A DNA stretch of 64,000 nucleotides from Syncephalis plumigaleata (lineage: Eukaryota > Zoopagomycota > Zoopagomycetes > Zoopagales > Piptocephalidaceae): NCBI GenBank assembly GCA_025201365.1, contig JAIXMF010000022.1, forward strand, positions 62,001 to 126,000, read 5' to 3'. The translations under genes were made by a program, and so were the position numbers. Positions 46,758 to 60,257 of the stretch are shown in pieces. Positions within the stretch are counted from its first letter, which is position 1, and each line of letters opens with the position of its first letter. Below the pieces are notes generated by a model. The model saw nothing but the letters and a program-made list of their open reading frames with translations, did not search any database and was not told the DNA's origin.

Positions 46758-48341
46758 GATAGAAAAGGATGATAATTATCTAGGGTATAAACGAACGGAT
46801 TAAAGACAATATAAGGGAGTTATGATGGACTAGTGGCGGATAATATTGTGGTCAATAAACTGGGCGTTGTAGTGTGAAGTAAAGGTAAGGTTGGCGTATT
46901 AATTTGTAGATATCGCAGTATCTGTATTATTACTTATTACTGGCTGGCGTGATGTTGACAAACGTTCAATAAAGCGAGGAAATATGAGTGAGTTTAATGG
47001 AGGTAATGGTTCGAATTTGTGTATATATTGAGAGCGTAGAAATTCAGAATTGTTCAAAGTCGATAAAGAGAGAGAGAGAGAGCGAAAGAGAAGATGGATA
47101 AAGACGAGCAATTCAAACGTACTAAAACAACGTAAACAAGCGTAAATAACAAACGAAAGAAAGAAATTAGATCAACTGTGGAAGTAGACGGGCAAGCAAG
47201 CAAGCAGTAAGTACGACTACGACAAAATACAAAGAAAGAAATTAAAGAAGAAGAAGAAGAGAAGACAAGAGTGGCATCTCGCGGGTTATGTCGTTGAGTT
47301 TATTGAAGTCTGCTACGCCTTGAGTACACTGTTCATCGCATGGAGTTGTCGGTCCGCCTTGTTGTGCCTGTAGGATGCCTGTAGGATGCCTGATGCTTGT
47401 TGAGTGCCTTTGAACATGCGGTGCAGCACCGCATGCGTGAGGTCAACCGGTTATTGGGACGTATGCCTTGGTATATATCCGCATGATTTGAACAGCACGG
47501 CCTATATGCCGGGCATGAACTGGCATACCATCACACATTGGCGCATTATTACTGTGCAGCCTAGAGGGATAAACAATGCGATACCACTGTATACAGGGCG
47601 GGTATAAGTTGGGGGGACAACAAGTCAAGCAACAAACGACAAGTGGCAAACATTCGTCAAGATGATGTTGTCTCCAAATTGGAATGGAATGGGTGCAATT
47701 CATTATGACCCCGCCTTGTCACACCACGCGGTATACCGTATCATACAGATTGTAAGACATGACTACGCTGGATGTGTTGTTTCTCGTGTTGAACTATCTA
47801 CAGTATAACCAGTATAGGCTAGCGACAATAAAGTGCGAGTACTGTTCCGTAGTATGCACATCATTCAAGGTGCTTGTACAATGACATTAATAATGCTTAG
47901 CTTGCTTCATCTGCTGCTTCATCTGCTGCAATATACAATCTATATTCTATCGTATAGTGATCGATATACTTTTGCTGATTGGTACCTTCCTTGAATAAGA
48001 AAGAAAGACAATGAAATACACAAGCTATTAGTGCATCTTAGCATGATGCGTTATTACAATGTTAAGAAACAATATGTTATTACGTTCTAATAATTCAACA
48101 TATATAATTTACAAAGCTTTAGATCTACTATCTTTAATAACCATTCAATACGAGGATAGAGTAGCATGAACTAAATCATTATACGTTATCTTTCGCTATT
48201 ACACTGTCATTACATATACAAGCATTAAATGACAGTGATGCAGACTAAACAACTTGTATCGTCAATAAATAATGAGTCAAATCCAAATTTGAATTTATTA
48301 TCACATTATAGGTTGTTTTTTGTCGACATATATGAAATAGA
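46758..48341. other. Intergenic region with a GC-richer island
   Basis: No supported gene. 46758-47270 is probably the upstream region of the RhoGEF gene, with GAGA and AAGAAG microsatellites. 47270-47760 is visibly richer in G and C than the rest, and contains an 11-bp tandem repeat (GCCTGTAGGAT, near 47368-47389), a palindrome at 47415-47435, and AATAAAGTGCGAG-like signals beyond. It could be an old solo LTR or other decayed element, but I found no partner copy in the window. 47880-48341 is AT-rich and featureless. Confidence 0.45.
47415..47435. repeat. Perfect 10-bp inverted repeat with one-base centre
   Basis: CATGCGGTGC, one A, then GCACCGCATG. This is an unusually GC-rich palindrome for this genome. 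Confidence 0.9.
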
Positions 48342-48891
48342 TCACGTACTAATCGACTGAATAACCGTGATATTGTCGCCTTTTAGTAATATACGACCTA
48401 GTTAGAAACAACATGGTTAGACAATGCTCATTCTCATTACATGCTAATAATAACAGTAGCTTACCAATCTCTTTTCGTGTCTTCTTCTTGTTATCCACTT
48501 CCACGGCATCATCCAATACCACATTCATAAATTCATCAAATCCCTAAATAATGATCAGCATCACTTTGCATAGATTCACTTCCATGCAATCTATCACTTA
48601 CAATAATGCGACCTTCAATACGGGCATGGTGTTGTTCGTAGAGCCAAATGGAAACGGTTGCTTTCTATATATATATATATATTGTAGAGTGCAGAGCAAA
48701 AGGAACATAGTGAACTAGTCAGTCTGTATTCGTAGATATTCCATCCAAGGGGACTTACATTCTGCAGATACCTGAAGATCAGGTTCTATTGCATTATTTC
48801 ATAGTTCATTCGTTAGCATCTACTCGTGTATTACACTCCTGTAACTTACGATCGGCTGCACCATAACCTTTTGCACTTTGTTTTGCGACAT
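48342..48891 (-). CDS. SME1: Spliceosomal Sm protein E
   Basis: About five small exons from the ATG at 48891 to TGA at 48342. The protein reads MSQNKVQKVMVQPI, NLIFRYLQN, KATVSIWLYEQHHARIEGRI, GFDEFMNVVLDDAVEVDNKK and RKEIGRILLKGDNITVIQS. It is nearly collinear with human SNRPE and has both Sm motifs (including the IEGRIIGFDEFMN stretch and LLKGDN). SmE is one of seven proteins in the Sm ring around U1, U2, U4 and U5 snRNAs. It is divergent from the NAD synthetase gene, sharing a 396-bp upstream region. Confidence 0.95.
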
Positions 48892-49287
48892 ATTGATAGA
48901 TAAGCAACGGCTGGTAGTACTGTTGTTATTTAATAGATTGAACGAATGTACGCAGGCAACGATAGATGCAGTACTAATAGGATAAAGAAAAACGTAGATT
49001 GCGTAGATTGGACGACAATAACAACAATAACAATAACGATATGGAAGGCAACCAAGTAAATTTGGCGTTTTTTTCTAAATGGCCATCAATAATATTGAAA
49101 AGTGATTTGATAAAGTCAAATTGAATCAATTACTACTTGCTAACCAAAAGTTAACACCAATTCACGTCACATTCATTGACAACAAGCTAGGTCGTCATAG
49201 TTATTCTCCAAGTGCTCTCTTTCCTTCCTTATTTCTTTCTTTCTTTTCTACTGACTATTTACGAAACTACAAATAACTATAGTTATC
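48892..49287. promoter_or_regulatory. Shared upstream region of SME1 and QNS1
   Basis: Divergent starts at 48891 (-) and 49288 (+). AT-rich, with CAATAACAACAATAACAATAA-like tracts (about 49015-49037) and pyrimidine-rich CTTTCTTTC stretches just before the QNS1 start. No specific factor site identified. Confidence 0.35.
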
Positions 49288-52200
49288 ATGGGACCATACG
49301 CCATAGTGGCTACTTGCTCGCTCAATCAATGGGCACTAGATTTCGAAGGGAATTACGCTCGTATCCTGAAGAGTTGCCAACTAGCCAAGAAAGCCGGGGC
49401 TAAGCTTCGTGTAGGCCCTGAACTAGAAATACCGTAATATATTATTATTACTATTAGTATAGCTTATAAGCTAACCTGTTCTCTTTTCTCTATCTATCTA
49501 TCTATCTATTACAATAGTGGTTATGGTTGTCAAGACCACTTTCTAGAAGGTAAGCATAGTATACTAGTAGTTATATACCAAGTTGATTAACAAGTGTCAT
49601 GTCTAGGCGATACCATACTACATTCATGGGAGATTCTAGGACGATTGCTGACTGAAGAATCATGTTGGGATATGCTCATTGATGTTGGCATGTAAGAAGC
49701 TAGCGACTACGTGTTGTAGCATTACTCCAAATGTACTAATATGTCTGACGTGTTTCCAGGCCAGTTTTACATAGGAATGTCCGGTACAACTGCCGTATTT
49801 TAATCTTCAATGGTCAAATCCTGTTGATACGCCCGAAGCTGCACCTAGCCAATGATGGCAACTACCGCGAGGAAAGATGGTTCTCTCCATGGTGTCATCG
49901 ACGAACAACGCATGAATACGTATTGCCACGAATGATCCAAAAGATCACTGGACAGGTAGGCAAGCAAGATAGCAAGTCAATTTGTATCTAAATAGTACAT
50001 GCTTTATTTAGAGAACAGTACCATTTGGTGAGGCCGTTATTAGCACGAGAGATACGTGTGTAGGCGTAGAGATGTGCGAGGAATTGTTCACGCCAGATAG
50101 GTAAGCGATGCCAACCTAGTAGATCATGCGTTATACATCACTCACCGGTCAATCAATTCGGCAATACCTCGTAGTCCACATATCAGCATGAGTCTAGATG
50201 GTGTCGAGATATTTACGAATAGTAGTGGGTCACACCACGAACTACGTAAGCTACAGTCACGCGTTCGTCTTATTACGGAAGCCACATTGAAGGTAAGCAA
50301 TACAACGAGCTAGCCGTGCTTGATCATTCACACAATAGAACATGCTTATAGTGTGGCGGTGTCTACTTGTACGCGAATCAACAAGGCTGTGACGGCGATC
50401 GACTTTACTACGATGGCTGCGCAATGGCCATTATCAATGGCAAAGTGGTTGGTCAAGGCACGCAATTCTCGTTGAAAGACGTGGTAAGTCAATGGCATGA
50501 CAATCAGCGCGCATCTATACATACATATACATATACACATGCATGTTAATCAACATCATATGGTCGTGTCATCATCATTCTAATAGGAAGTGATTACAGC
50601 TGTGGTCGATCTGGAACAAGTAAGATCGTTTCGCGCTTCGGGCCATAGTCGTAGAGGGCAAGCCGTGATAGCACCGTCTTATCCACGTATCATGATTGAC
50701 TTCTCGTTATCGGCCGACGAGCTGGATCTCTCATTTCACCATCATTACCGGTGGAATTGAGATTCGAGTCACCTGAAGGAGAAATAAGGTAATTGTTACT
50801 AGTGACAGCATGCTTATTAAACGAGTATCTAATCGACTAGCACTCCAGTATGGGTCCAGCATGTTGGCTTTGGGACTACCTAAGACGAAGTGGCCTATCA
50901 GGATTCCTACTACCATTAAGCGGAGGACTTGACAGTTGTGCCGTGGCTGTAATCGTCTACTCTATGTGTCGATTGGTCATGGCAGCTGCGCAATCGAATG
51001 GTAATTACTCTTATTACTACATCTATGATTGATTCATCTATTTATTAGCTAATTTAATTTAAAGACATACAAGTCATTGCCGATATACGTAGAGTGTTAA
51101 AGAACCGGAAGATAGCGAGTATGTACCGGCAAATGCACAAGAACTATGTGGGTAAGTTCAGCACTATTAGATCGTTATCGCTTAATGCTTAACATTCGTG
51201 TCATTGTAGACGTATACTACATACTTGCTACATGGGCACAGAGTATTCAAGTAAGCAAACACGCGAACGTGCCAAACAATTGGCAGATGCTATCGGCAGG
51301 TAATGCAAAATGCTACTTTTATTATAGATATACTAATAACCCCGTATTACTACTACTATTAGCTATCATTTGAATATGGATATGGATTCTGTTGTTACAT
51401 CAGTGCGAACACTATTTGAAACGGTAACGGGACGTCGACCAGTGTTCTCGTCACAGGGTGGCACGAATACTGAAAATCTAGCCTTACAAAATATACAGGT
51501 AAATTGATCATGATCGTCAAACAGAAAACGTTCCATTTAGTAATCATTGCCTATGTTTTAATGATCAAGGCTCGACTTCGTATGGTGTTGGCCTACTTGT
51601 TTGCTCAACTCATGCCATGGTGTCGAGGTAATAATGGCTCATTACTAGTGCTGGGCAGTGCCAATGTCGATGAAAGGTAAACTATTACAATGAATATAAC
51701 ATATATTACTTGTTAACATATTAATTCATTTAGTCTACGCGGCTACTTGACTAAATACGACTGCTCGAGTGCTGATTTAAATCCTATTGGAAGTATCAGT
51801 AAAATAGACTTGTTTAAATTCATTAAATTTGCACAGGATGAATTTGATCTACCAGTACTTGCAAGGTAAAGGAAACTAGAGCTATACTAATATTGAGTAA
51901 ACAACTAATCAAGTTATTATAAATAGTTTCATCGATGCAGTACCATCTGCCGAACTCATTCCAACTGACTCGGATCAACCAGTTCAATCTGATGAGGTAA
52001 ATGACACGATAACACATCACTCAATCGATTGTTTATTTGATACTAACCATGACAACTATACAACTATTAGATTGAAATGGGAATGACCTATGAGGAATTG
52101 TCAATATTTGGACGATTAAGAAAGTTGGAACGCTGCGGTCCATGGAGTATGTTCTCTCGTTTAGTACACGTTTGGACGGAAGATACACCCAATATGGTTA

Positions 52201-52520
52201 GTTAGTTACTTACTTATCTATTAATAATGAATCTTTCACTTACTAAACTACGCTTTCTATTTACTCATTAGATTGCCGACAAAGTAAAGCGATTCTTCTT
52301 CTATTACTCCATTAATCGACACAAGTTAACGACCTTGACACCGGCTTATCATGCAGAAGCGTATAGTCCAGAAGATAATCGTTTTGATCTACGTCCATTC
52401 TTATACCCGGCACAATGGCTATGCCAGTTTGCACGTATTGATAGGGCCATTGCAGCATTGCAATCTAGTAGCACTCCTGTTTCAGAAGCAACTATTGACG
52501 AGGATCCTTCGAGTAAATGA
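49288..52520 (+). CDS. QNS1: Glutamine-dependent NAD+ synthetase
   Basis: About 15 exons from the ATG at 49288 to TGA at 52520. The N-terminal nitrilase-type glutaminase domain has its Glu ([15 protein letters not shown]), Lys ([15 protein letters not shown]) and Cys ([15 protein letters not shown]). The synthetase domain has [15 protein letters not shown], the ATP pyrophosphatase loop [61 protein letters not shown] and a final [19 protein letters not shown]. It makes NAD+ from deamido-NAD using Gln. Two places (near 50735 and near 51100) read in phase only if one base is added to a run of T or A. The rest is fully conserved, so these are probably homopolymer sequencing errors rather than a dead gene. 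Confidence 0.92.
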
Positions 52521-52614
52521 TTATGAGTAGCTTTCAGATGTTTTACATATATTTCCACATTAAAAGTAAATAGTGATAGCACAATAGTTCCCTTGAACTT
52601 GATAGCAATACAAA

Positions 52615-54600
52615 TTATGAATCATTAAGACGGCGTCGTTTAAATAATGCTGAATTAGTAGAAGCAGTAAAAGTAGAAATATTGAATGGTCGCTCATAGT
52701 ATCGAATATCTTTTGGCATAGGCAATAGATTAACAAATAATGATTCCACGCTAGATAATAGTGATGTATGTGATATACGTTGATGCTTTCTACTTGTTTT
52801 ACACGGTGTAGTTGTAGTTATAGCTGCTACTGCTGGTTGTTGTTCTGCAATGACTGAAGGCGTAGTAATAGTCGAGTCACATTTTGTATGATTCAGTAAT
52901 AACTTGCCATTAGATGCTGATGATGAAGTATGCTTGCTATCCTTACAGGTTGTTGATTTAGATGCAACAGTAGATGATAGTTGATTTGTATGATCATTTA
53001 TACCATTTATCTGCTTGTTTACTTGTACTGGTAGTGGAATGGAAGGTGTAGCAGAGCAGGATGATATGTCAGATTGTTTGCTTGATGCATTCTCTGTTCT
53101 TTTACAACTATTAGATGGCGTGTCACCCAGATTCATTGCATCAATGGATTTATCGATCAATTTCTTGATTTGAGATGGTGTTGTAGTGTTTACACGTAAT
53201 GCATCAGTTTGTAGATTATGTGATGCTGATGTTGAAGATGAACATATGGCCACAGATTGACTAGTATTACTAGGCAATGTTGGAAATATCAGACTCATAA
53301 ATGCATTATCAGGTGTGGGTATTAGTGTACTATCCTTGGACTCAATAGTATAGCCCGTATCTTCTGCCTCCGTACTATCATGTTGCTCTTGTAATGGTGT
53401 CAAATCCAGTTGCTTCATATAATCACTCAATGAATTCGCTAATCTCTCATTGAATGTACGTGCATCTTCGATAGCCATATTGAATGGTGTTAGATTCGGC
53501 ATCTGTCCTTGATACAAATCAGCATTTCGCTTTGTTGTCCATGTCCACATATCTGATGCTGTGATATTATCGGCAGTAGTCAAAAGTGCAAAGAATGTCC
53601 CATTATCGTTATCATTGTCTATATCCATATTGTCAGTAGCATTATCTAGTATTATTTGTTAGTTAGCTAGTGCATCCATGTAATAAAAACATCAGCATAG
53701 TAATCATACCATTCAATTGAGCAATCAGTAATTGCAGTTCAGTATCTGTCAAGTAACATTGTTGATCATCCAGATTAAAGTCCTAATAGATTCATGAGCA
53801 TTGTAGCATCACATAGATAGCATTGGCCTACCTTCCACACATGTTTATATGGATCGTTATTATTGCTACTTGTTGCTTCATCTGATCATTGTACATTAGT
53901 AATGGAACCATGCCATAATCTAATAAGTAAATGCTTACTCTTATGCATTGTATTCACTGTATTCGTAGCAGATGGCATCTGTTTATCGATAGTAAACGTA
54001 GCTCCATTTGTCGTAGGGGCTACCGTAGCGACACTAGAAGATACTGGTAATGCTGGCAAATTCAATGCTCGTCGAATAAGTGGATCATCTGTAACGCGAA
54101 TAGACTGACCAATGACCTTCAATGTCGTCGGCCTCTCATATATGCTAGCTTTGTCTATTATCAATCTAATGGCAATAACATTATCCTTTCCCAACCTCCA
54201 ATCTATAGAGTATTTGAGGATAGCGAGTATGGCGTATTCGTACTCTAGCAATTCACTAATAATAATGCTATACGACAATAATGCGGTTAGTCATTCATAG
54301 TATGCATACTGGTAGCATAATCATCACCTCTCGTCGTCCGAATAAAAGCTCTCTGGATGGAATAAAGCAGGAATACGGTGATATCGATCAGATAATATGA
54401 ACATGTTGGGGATAGACACTTCCTATGCAACAATTAGCAACATGTTATTTCCGCGGTATATTACATACTGGTTTGATACGCAATAATTGCACTAGCAAAC
54501 GATTACTAGGCGCTTCTATTATTCCACTAGGTCTGGCAGCCATCTCTGGTGCCAGATTCAGTATTAGAGGCTTGAGCTTGGGATCGCGTAGGTGTTCCAT
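52615..54600 (-). CDS. Candidate TPP1/Tpz1-like telomere protein with OB fold
   Basis: About seven exons from the ATG at 54600 to TAA at 52615. The first three exons and the start of the fourth read in phase: RDPKLKPLILNLAPEMA, SNRLLVQLLRIKP, EVSIPNMFILSDRYHRIPAL, SIIISELLEYEYAILAILKY, NVIAIRLIIDKASIY, then VIGQSIRVTDDPLIRRALNL. The order (leading PW/L-I-x-x-L-I helix, SD-x-x-x-x-I-x-A-L strand, L-x-E-Y strand, final V-x-G-x-x-x-x-x-x-D-x-x-I-x-x-A-L) resembles the OB fold of shelterin TPP1 (ACD)/fission yeast Tpz1. About 450 Ser/Thr-rich residues follow, with a basic C-terminus (KRRRLND). If correct, it would bridge telomerase and the Pot1 end-binding protein. The similarity is by eye and remote; another OB-fold protein is possible. 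Confidence 0.45.
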
Positions 54601-54712
54601 ACTGATAGGGAAAAAGAAAACATGAACGAAAATAAATGGTAATTGTGTTTGTTTATTTGTTTATTTGTAAATCATTAATTTAATAACATAATACGAATCA
54701 ATTGAATAGTAA

Positions 54713-56916
54713 CTAGTCTGAACGTAGAGTTGCTCGAACTCGATAAGCATTGCCTTTAGGCTGAGTCGTGAAAATAAATGTTGGCGTCATATTGGTTTCC
54801 TCGCCTGGTGGCACGGTAAATTCAAAGCGACGCACTAGGGTAGACAATAATAGACGCAATTCCATCCAAGCAAGACTGTGATTGACGAGATGTTAATTGA
54901 TGTTGGTATACGACAGTATTGCACACTTACTTTTGTCCGATGCATGCCCGTGATCCCATGGAGAATGTAATAAATGACTGCTTCATACGCCTTAACTGCT
55001 CGTCGCTTGCTTCGATCCATCGTTCAGGTCGGAATGTATTGACATCATCACCGAATATTTTAGTAGAGAAATGGATGGCCCATTTTGCAGGCACAATGGA
55101 ATACTAGCATGGAATATTAGTAATGCGTCTATTGCTATGAGGATTGAATACATACGCCTTCGGGAATAAAATGACCTTGTATTTCTACGCCACCTGGAGG
55201 TGAATCACGGATACTGCCACCAGCCACTGGACGCATACGCATGGATTCATACAGGACTGCATTCAGATATGGCAGATTCTTGACATCGTTATGGTGGACA
55301 GACTGAGCACGATCAGGAATGGCTTGCTTAAGCTCCTCGAAAAGCTTTTGACACGTGTTTGGATTGTCATGAAGCAAGTGCAATGTCCTAATTGTTGTTG
55401 ATGTTGATGTCATTAGGCGAGTATACTAATTCATGATGATGGTGATGATAACAATGACTTACCAAGTAGTAGTTAATGATGTGGTATCAGTGCCACCAAT
55501 GCTATACAATAATCAATGTAAACAATATGAACAATAGTAAATGTAAACAAGCAATACATACAGTTGGATGATGGACTCGGAAATCAGCTGATCAATATTC
55601 AATTTCTCGCCAGTCTCTGGGTCTTCTGACTCGATCAATCGTAGTAGCACATCCCTAGTACCATTATCAAGTATGCCATCGTCCTTGTCTTTTGCAGCAT
55701 CGGTAATACGTTTAAGAATGGCATTACGTGTAAACTAAGCACAAAGCTATGATAAACAAACACATATACGAACATCAGATCTATAATGAAATTACCTCAA
55801 GTAATTGTTTCTCTGATCTAAAATACGCGGGGAATGTCCATCGATTACATAAGAAGCCTATTGTTTCTTTCTGCCATAATTATTAGTGATTGTCTACTCA
55901 TACCATTGATTCTCATTACCGTGTATCCAAGCACTGTAATATCACGAATCCAATGGATAACGGGATGCGCTTTCTCATCTGGATTCACACTTAGCATATT
56001 GAATGAACCACCGAATGATACGGCACCAATGACATCCTGTAATTAGTTAGCGTTAATACGATGTAACGATGCGATACTAGTCATTTACCAATGTCGCGTA
56101 ATGAAGCAGCTCGAGTATGTCGAATGTCTTTCCTGTCTCTGCGTACGTATTTACACGACCAGATAGACGCTCGATGCCTGCCTCCGAGATGAGTGGTTCC
56201 AATTCGGCCACAGAGGATACCGAGAATACGGGACTAATAATCCGTTTCTATTGATGATTGTCAGCATAATGACTGCATCATTATTGCTACTAGTTACTCA
56301 CCAATTTCCTATGAAATTCGATATCACTATCACGTCACATTAACATCAGTATGTCATCCATCCTATTTACTAGTATTACACACATACCGAGTAGAAAAGA
56401 TATTATCACGATGGAATTGGAAAGAGTTGTACACTTTGCTTTTGATAAATTTCGTAGAAGTGCATATCATTCGAATAGCATCGGCATCGTTAACGACTAC
56501 CGCTCGTGGTCCTAATGATGATTATATACGAATATAATTGATCACTACGACTATTACAGAATAGATACAATAGCAATACTTACGAACACGAATGACATCG
56601 CCGTGCTTTTTAAGCTGCGTATTGATGTGCTGATGACTAAGTCCAAACATGGATTTGTAGATTAAAATGTATTTGCTTAGTATAACTGGTCGCATGCCAG
56701 GAAGTTTGGCACCCGGACAAAGGAATTCATCGTAAATAATCTAATGATGAATGATTGCATATAAATTTTAGGTTACTACTAGTGCAAACGTATGAATGAA
56801 TGATATTCGCGACTTCTTACTTGACCCAACAACCAGGCACCCAATGTCACGCCAACCAATTTCCAGTCTAATAATATATCCAATATAGGAGCTGCCAATC
56901 TTGATAGTACAGTCAT
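54713..56916 (-). CDS. Cytochrome P450 monooxygenase
   Basis: About nine exons from the ATG at 56916 to TAG at 54713. A hydrophobic N-terminal anchor (MTVLSRLAAPILDILLDWKL with GVTLGAWLLG) is followed by FLCPGAKLPGMRPVIL, the usual Pro-rich hinge region. Later motifs: helix K ExxR in YLNAVLYESMRMRP, PERW in TFRPERWIEASDEQL, and the haem-binding loop FSMGSRACIGQK with the Cys ligand. The C-terminus ends PKGNAYRVRATLRSD. It is ER-membrane bound with its catalytic domain in the cytosol. The substrate cannot be told from sequence. It is followed downstream by the TPP1-like gene, whose start codon is about 113 bp from its stop. Confidence 0.9.
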
Positions 56917-57119
56917 AATAGTAATATTTGTAGCAGTAGTAGTAATAGTAGCAGAAGAAGAAAGGAAAAGAAAGAAAGGAGTGTCGATGCTTAATGGTAT
57001 CCCTGATCAACCAAAATATAAATGCAATAAAGGTTGACGCCATGTGCTCATTCTCTCGGTCGTGTCTTCCATGTGTTCATTCCTGATGTCTTCCAATAAC
57101 CAGTTATGACAATCCCTGA

Positions 57120-57260
57120 TTAGGTAGCATTGCCTTTTGCTTTACTACTTGAACCACAAGTATAGCCACGTTGTTGCGTCATGTGACAGCATATTTTATA
57201 ACTTTTCATTGCTAGCACACCTAATAAGACAATTAAGAGTAGAACGACTGTCGCTTCCAT
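57120..57260 (-). CDS. Small single-pass membrane protein, 46 residues
   Basis: Too short for most gene finders. From the ATG at 57260 to TAA at 57120. The N-terminus is one hydrophobic helix (TVVLLLIVLLGVLAM), followed by Cys/Lys-rich KSYKICCHMTQQRGYTCG and a polar end. This looks like a signal-anchored micropeptide. It lies between the P450 and the secreted-protein gene, all on the same strand. There is no support beyond composition, so it may be chance. Confidence 0.3.
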   Translation of the reverse strand: MEATVVLLLIVLLGVLAMKSYKICCHMTQQRGYTCGSSSKAKGNAT

Positions 57261-57431
57261 AGGACAAAATAAAGAAATAACATGAACGTACGTCAATTAT
57301 AATGTAAATTTTAGTTTATTGAATTAATCAACCATCTTAATCTAGGCTATACTGATGATGCTTATGTAGCATATATACCGAAACTAATGTCTGTTTCTCG
57401 TAACCATTAGTGATGAGTAGCATTTCATTCC

Positions 57432-57821
57432 TTAGAGTTGATTGTTAGATTGATCTGGCACGTTCTTGTTCTTGTTCTTGTAGGCATTAACACTCGCTTG
57501 AGTTCCCTTCAAGACAACTGCAGACACAGCATTGGCAGCCATTGGACCGACCGTAGGATGCATGGCGTTAAGTGCCGGTGAAATAGCCGTATGAACACCA
57601 ATGGCAGCGGCAGTACCAACAATAGCACCGGTATTGTCGACAACAAATTGCGAGATACATTGACCGGCCGCGTTGACCTTGTTGCATACTGTTCTCAATC
57701 CATTGGCACCACCGTTATTATTGGCATTAGGGTTGGTGGGTCTTGCCTCGACACCATAAAATGTCGAGTGAACGGCCAACAAGGCGACGATAGAAGCCAA
57801 GGTGATACGTGTGGATAGCAT
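57432..57821 (-). CDS. Small secreted protein of unknown function
   Basis: 129 residues in one exon from the ATG at 57821. There is a clear signal peptide (LSTRITLASIVALLAVHSTF, cleavage probably after VEA). An Asn/Gly-rich linker follows, then VCNKVNAAGQCISQFVVDN with two Cys, and a hydrophobic Ala/Gly-rich stretch (AIVGTAAAIGVHTAISPALN and MAANAVSAVVL) resembling a membrane-inserting or self-associating helix. The tail is Lys/Asn-rich. I do not recognise the family; it could be a cell-surface or effector-like protein. Confidence 0.6.
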   Translation of the reverse strand: MLSTRITLASIVALLAVHSTFYGVEARPTNPNANNNGGANGLRTVCNKVNAAGQCISQFVVDNTGAIVGTAAAIGVHTAISPALNAMHPTVGPMAANAVSAVVLKGTQASVNAYKNKNKNVPDQSNNQL

Positions 57822-58433
57822 GACTAGAAAGCAAGAATGATGATGTAGTAAATCGTAAACCGTTCGTTAATCGATCACAAAAGAACAAGCAAATAAGCAA
57901 GAACAGAAGCGAGTGAGGATGATGATAATAATAAGAATGTGGACATTAGGGTAAGGAAATGCTTGCCATTTTATAGAGGATTGTCCACTTTTATTCGCGC
58001 ATTCTACGCCTAGAATTCAAAGAGAAATCGGAAAAGCATCAAACAAACAATCTCAGCTCAAACACATGCTAATTGCTCGCTTCGTAATATCCATGCCAAA
58101 TACGTTAATTGCTACATATGCTAACTACCATTTACGATTGAAATACACTTTCTTGACTCTTTCTCTCTAATGTAACTATAAATATAGATTTCGACATGAT
58201 CCTATTTGTGTTATTTGTCACATGTATACACCAACATCATACGACAATTAGCATGATTTCAAACACAGCCATGTTCCAAATAGGACATTCCTAGTAATGT
58301 GACCATTTAAGCTTCGAACTATCTCTCCTTCCTTTCCTTTCTTTCTTTCCTTTTTGTTTTATTCTATCATCAATAAATTATGCATCCTCATTTGTTATAC
58401 TTGTGCATGACTATTACTATTAATATTATTGTA
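57822..58433. other. Intergenic region upstream of the secreted protein gene
   Basis: AT-rich, no gene seen. A pyrimidine tract (CTTCCTTTCC repeated, about 58325-58355) lies near the 3' end of the deoxyhypusine synthase gene. Confidence 0.5.
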
Positions 58434-59890
<1,457 letters not shown>

Positions 59891-60257
59891 TGTACACTTG
59901 CAATAGTAACAATACTAATAACCGTAATAACGAGTGTTTACCGTATTAACGAGAATACAAGAGGGGAAAAAAGAAGAAAAAAATACAGGGATTTTCTAAC
60001 CGATTAACACAGCTAGTCTATAACTTTCGTGTTTATTAATAAATAGATTTGCACAATTGTTTACACCATTATCGCATTGCTATTATTATTGAGTAGTTGT
60101 CATTGCCCTAGCAGTTGAGGGAGATGCTAATGATTGCAACATCATATATTGCAATTAGTGATAATAAACAATAACTATTCCTCATTATTAGTCAACAAAA
60201 ACATATTGCTCGCTCTAATGTGATCAATAACAATATAGTATGATTTATTGATGCTTG

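Noticed and set aside
53863-54300. Plus-strand frames opposite the TPP1-like gene
   Set aside because: They lie antisense to exons that join in phase with good splice sites and have no recognisable content.
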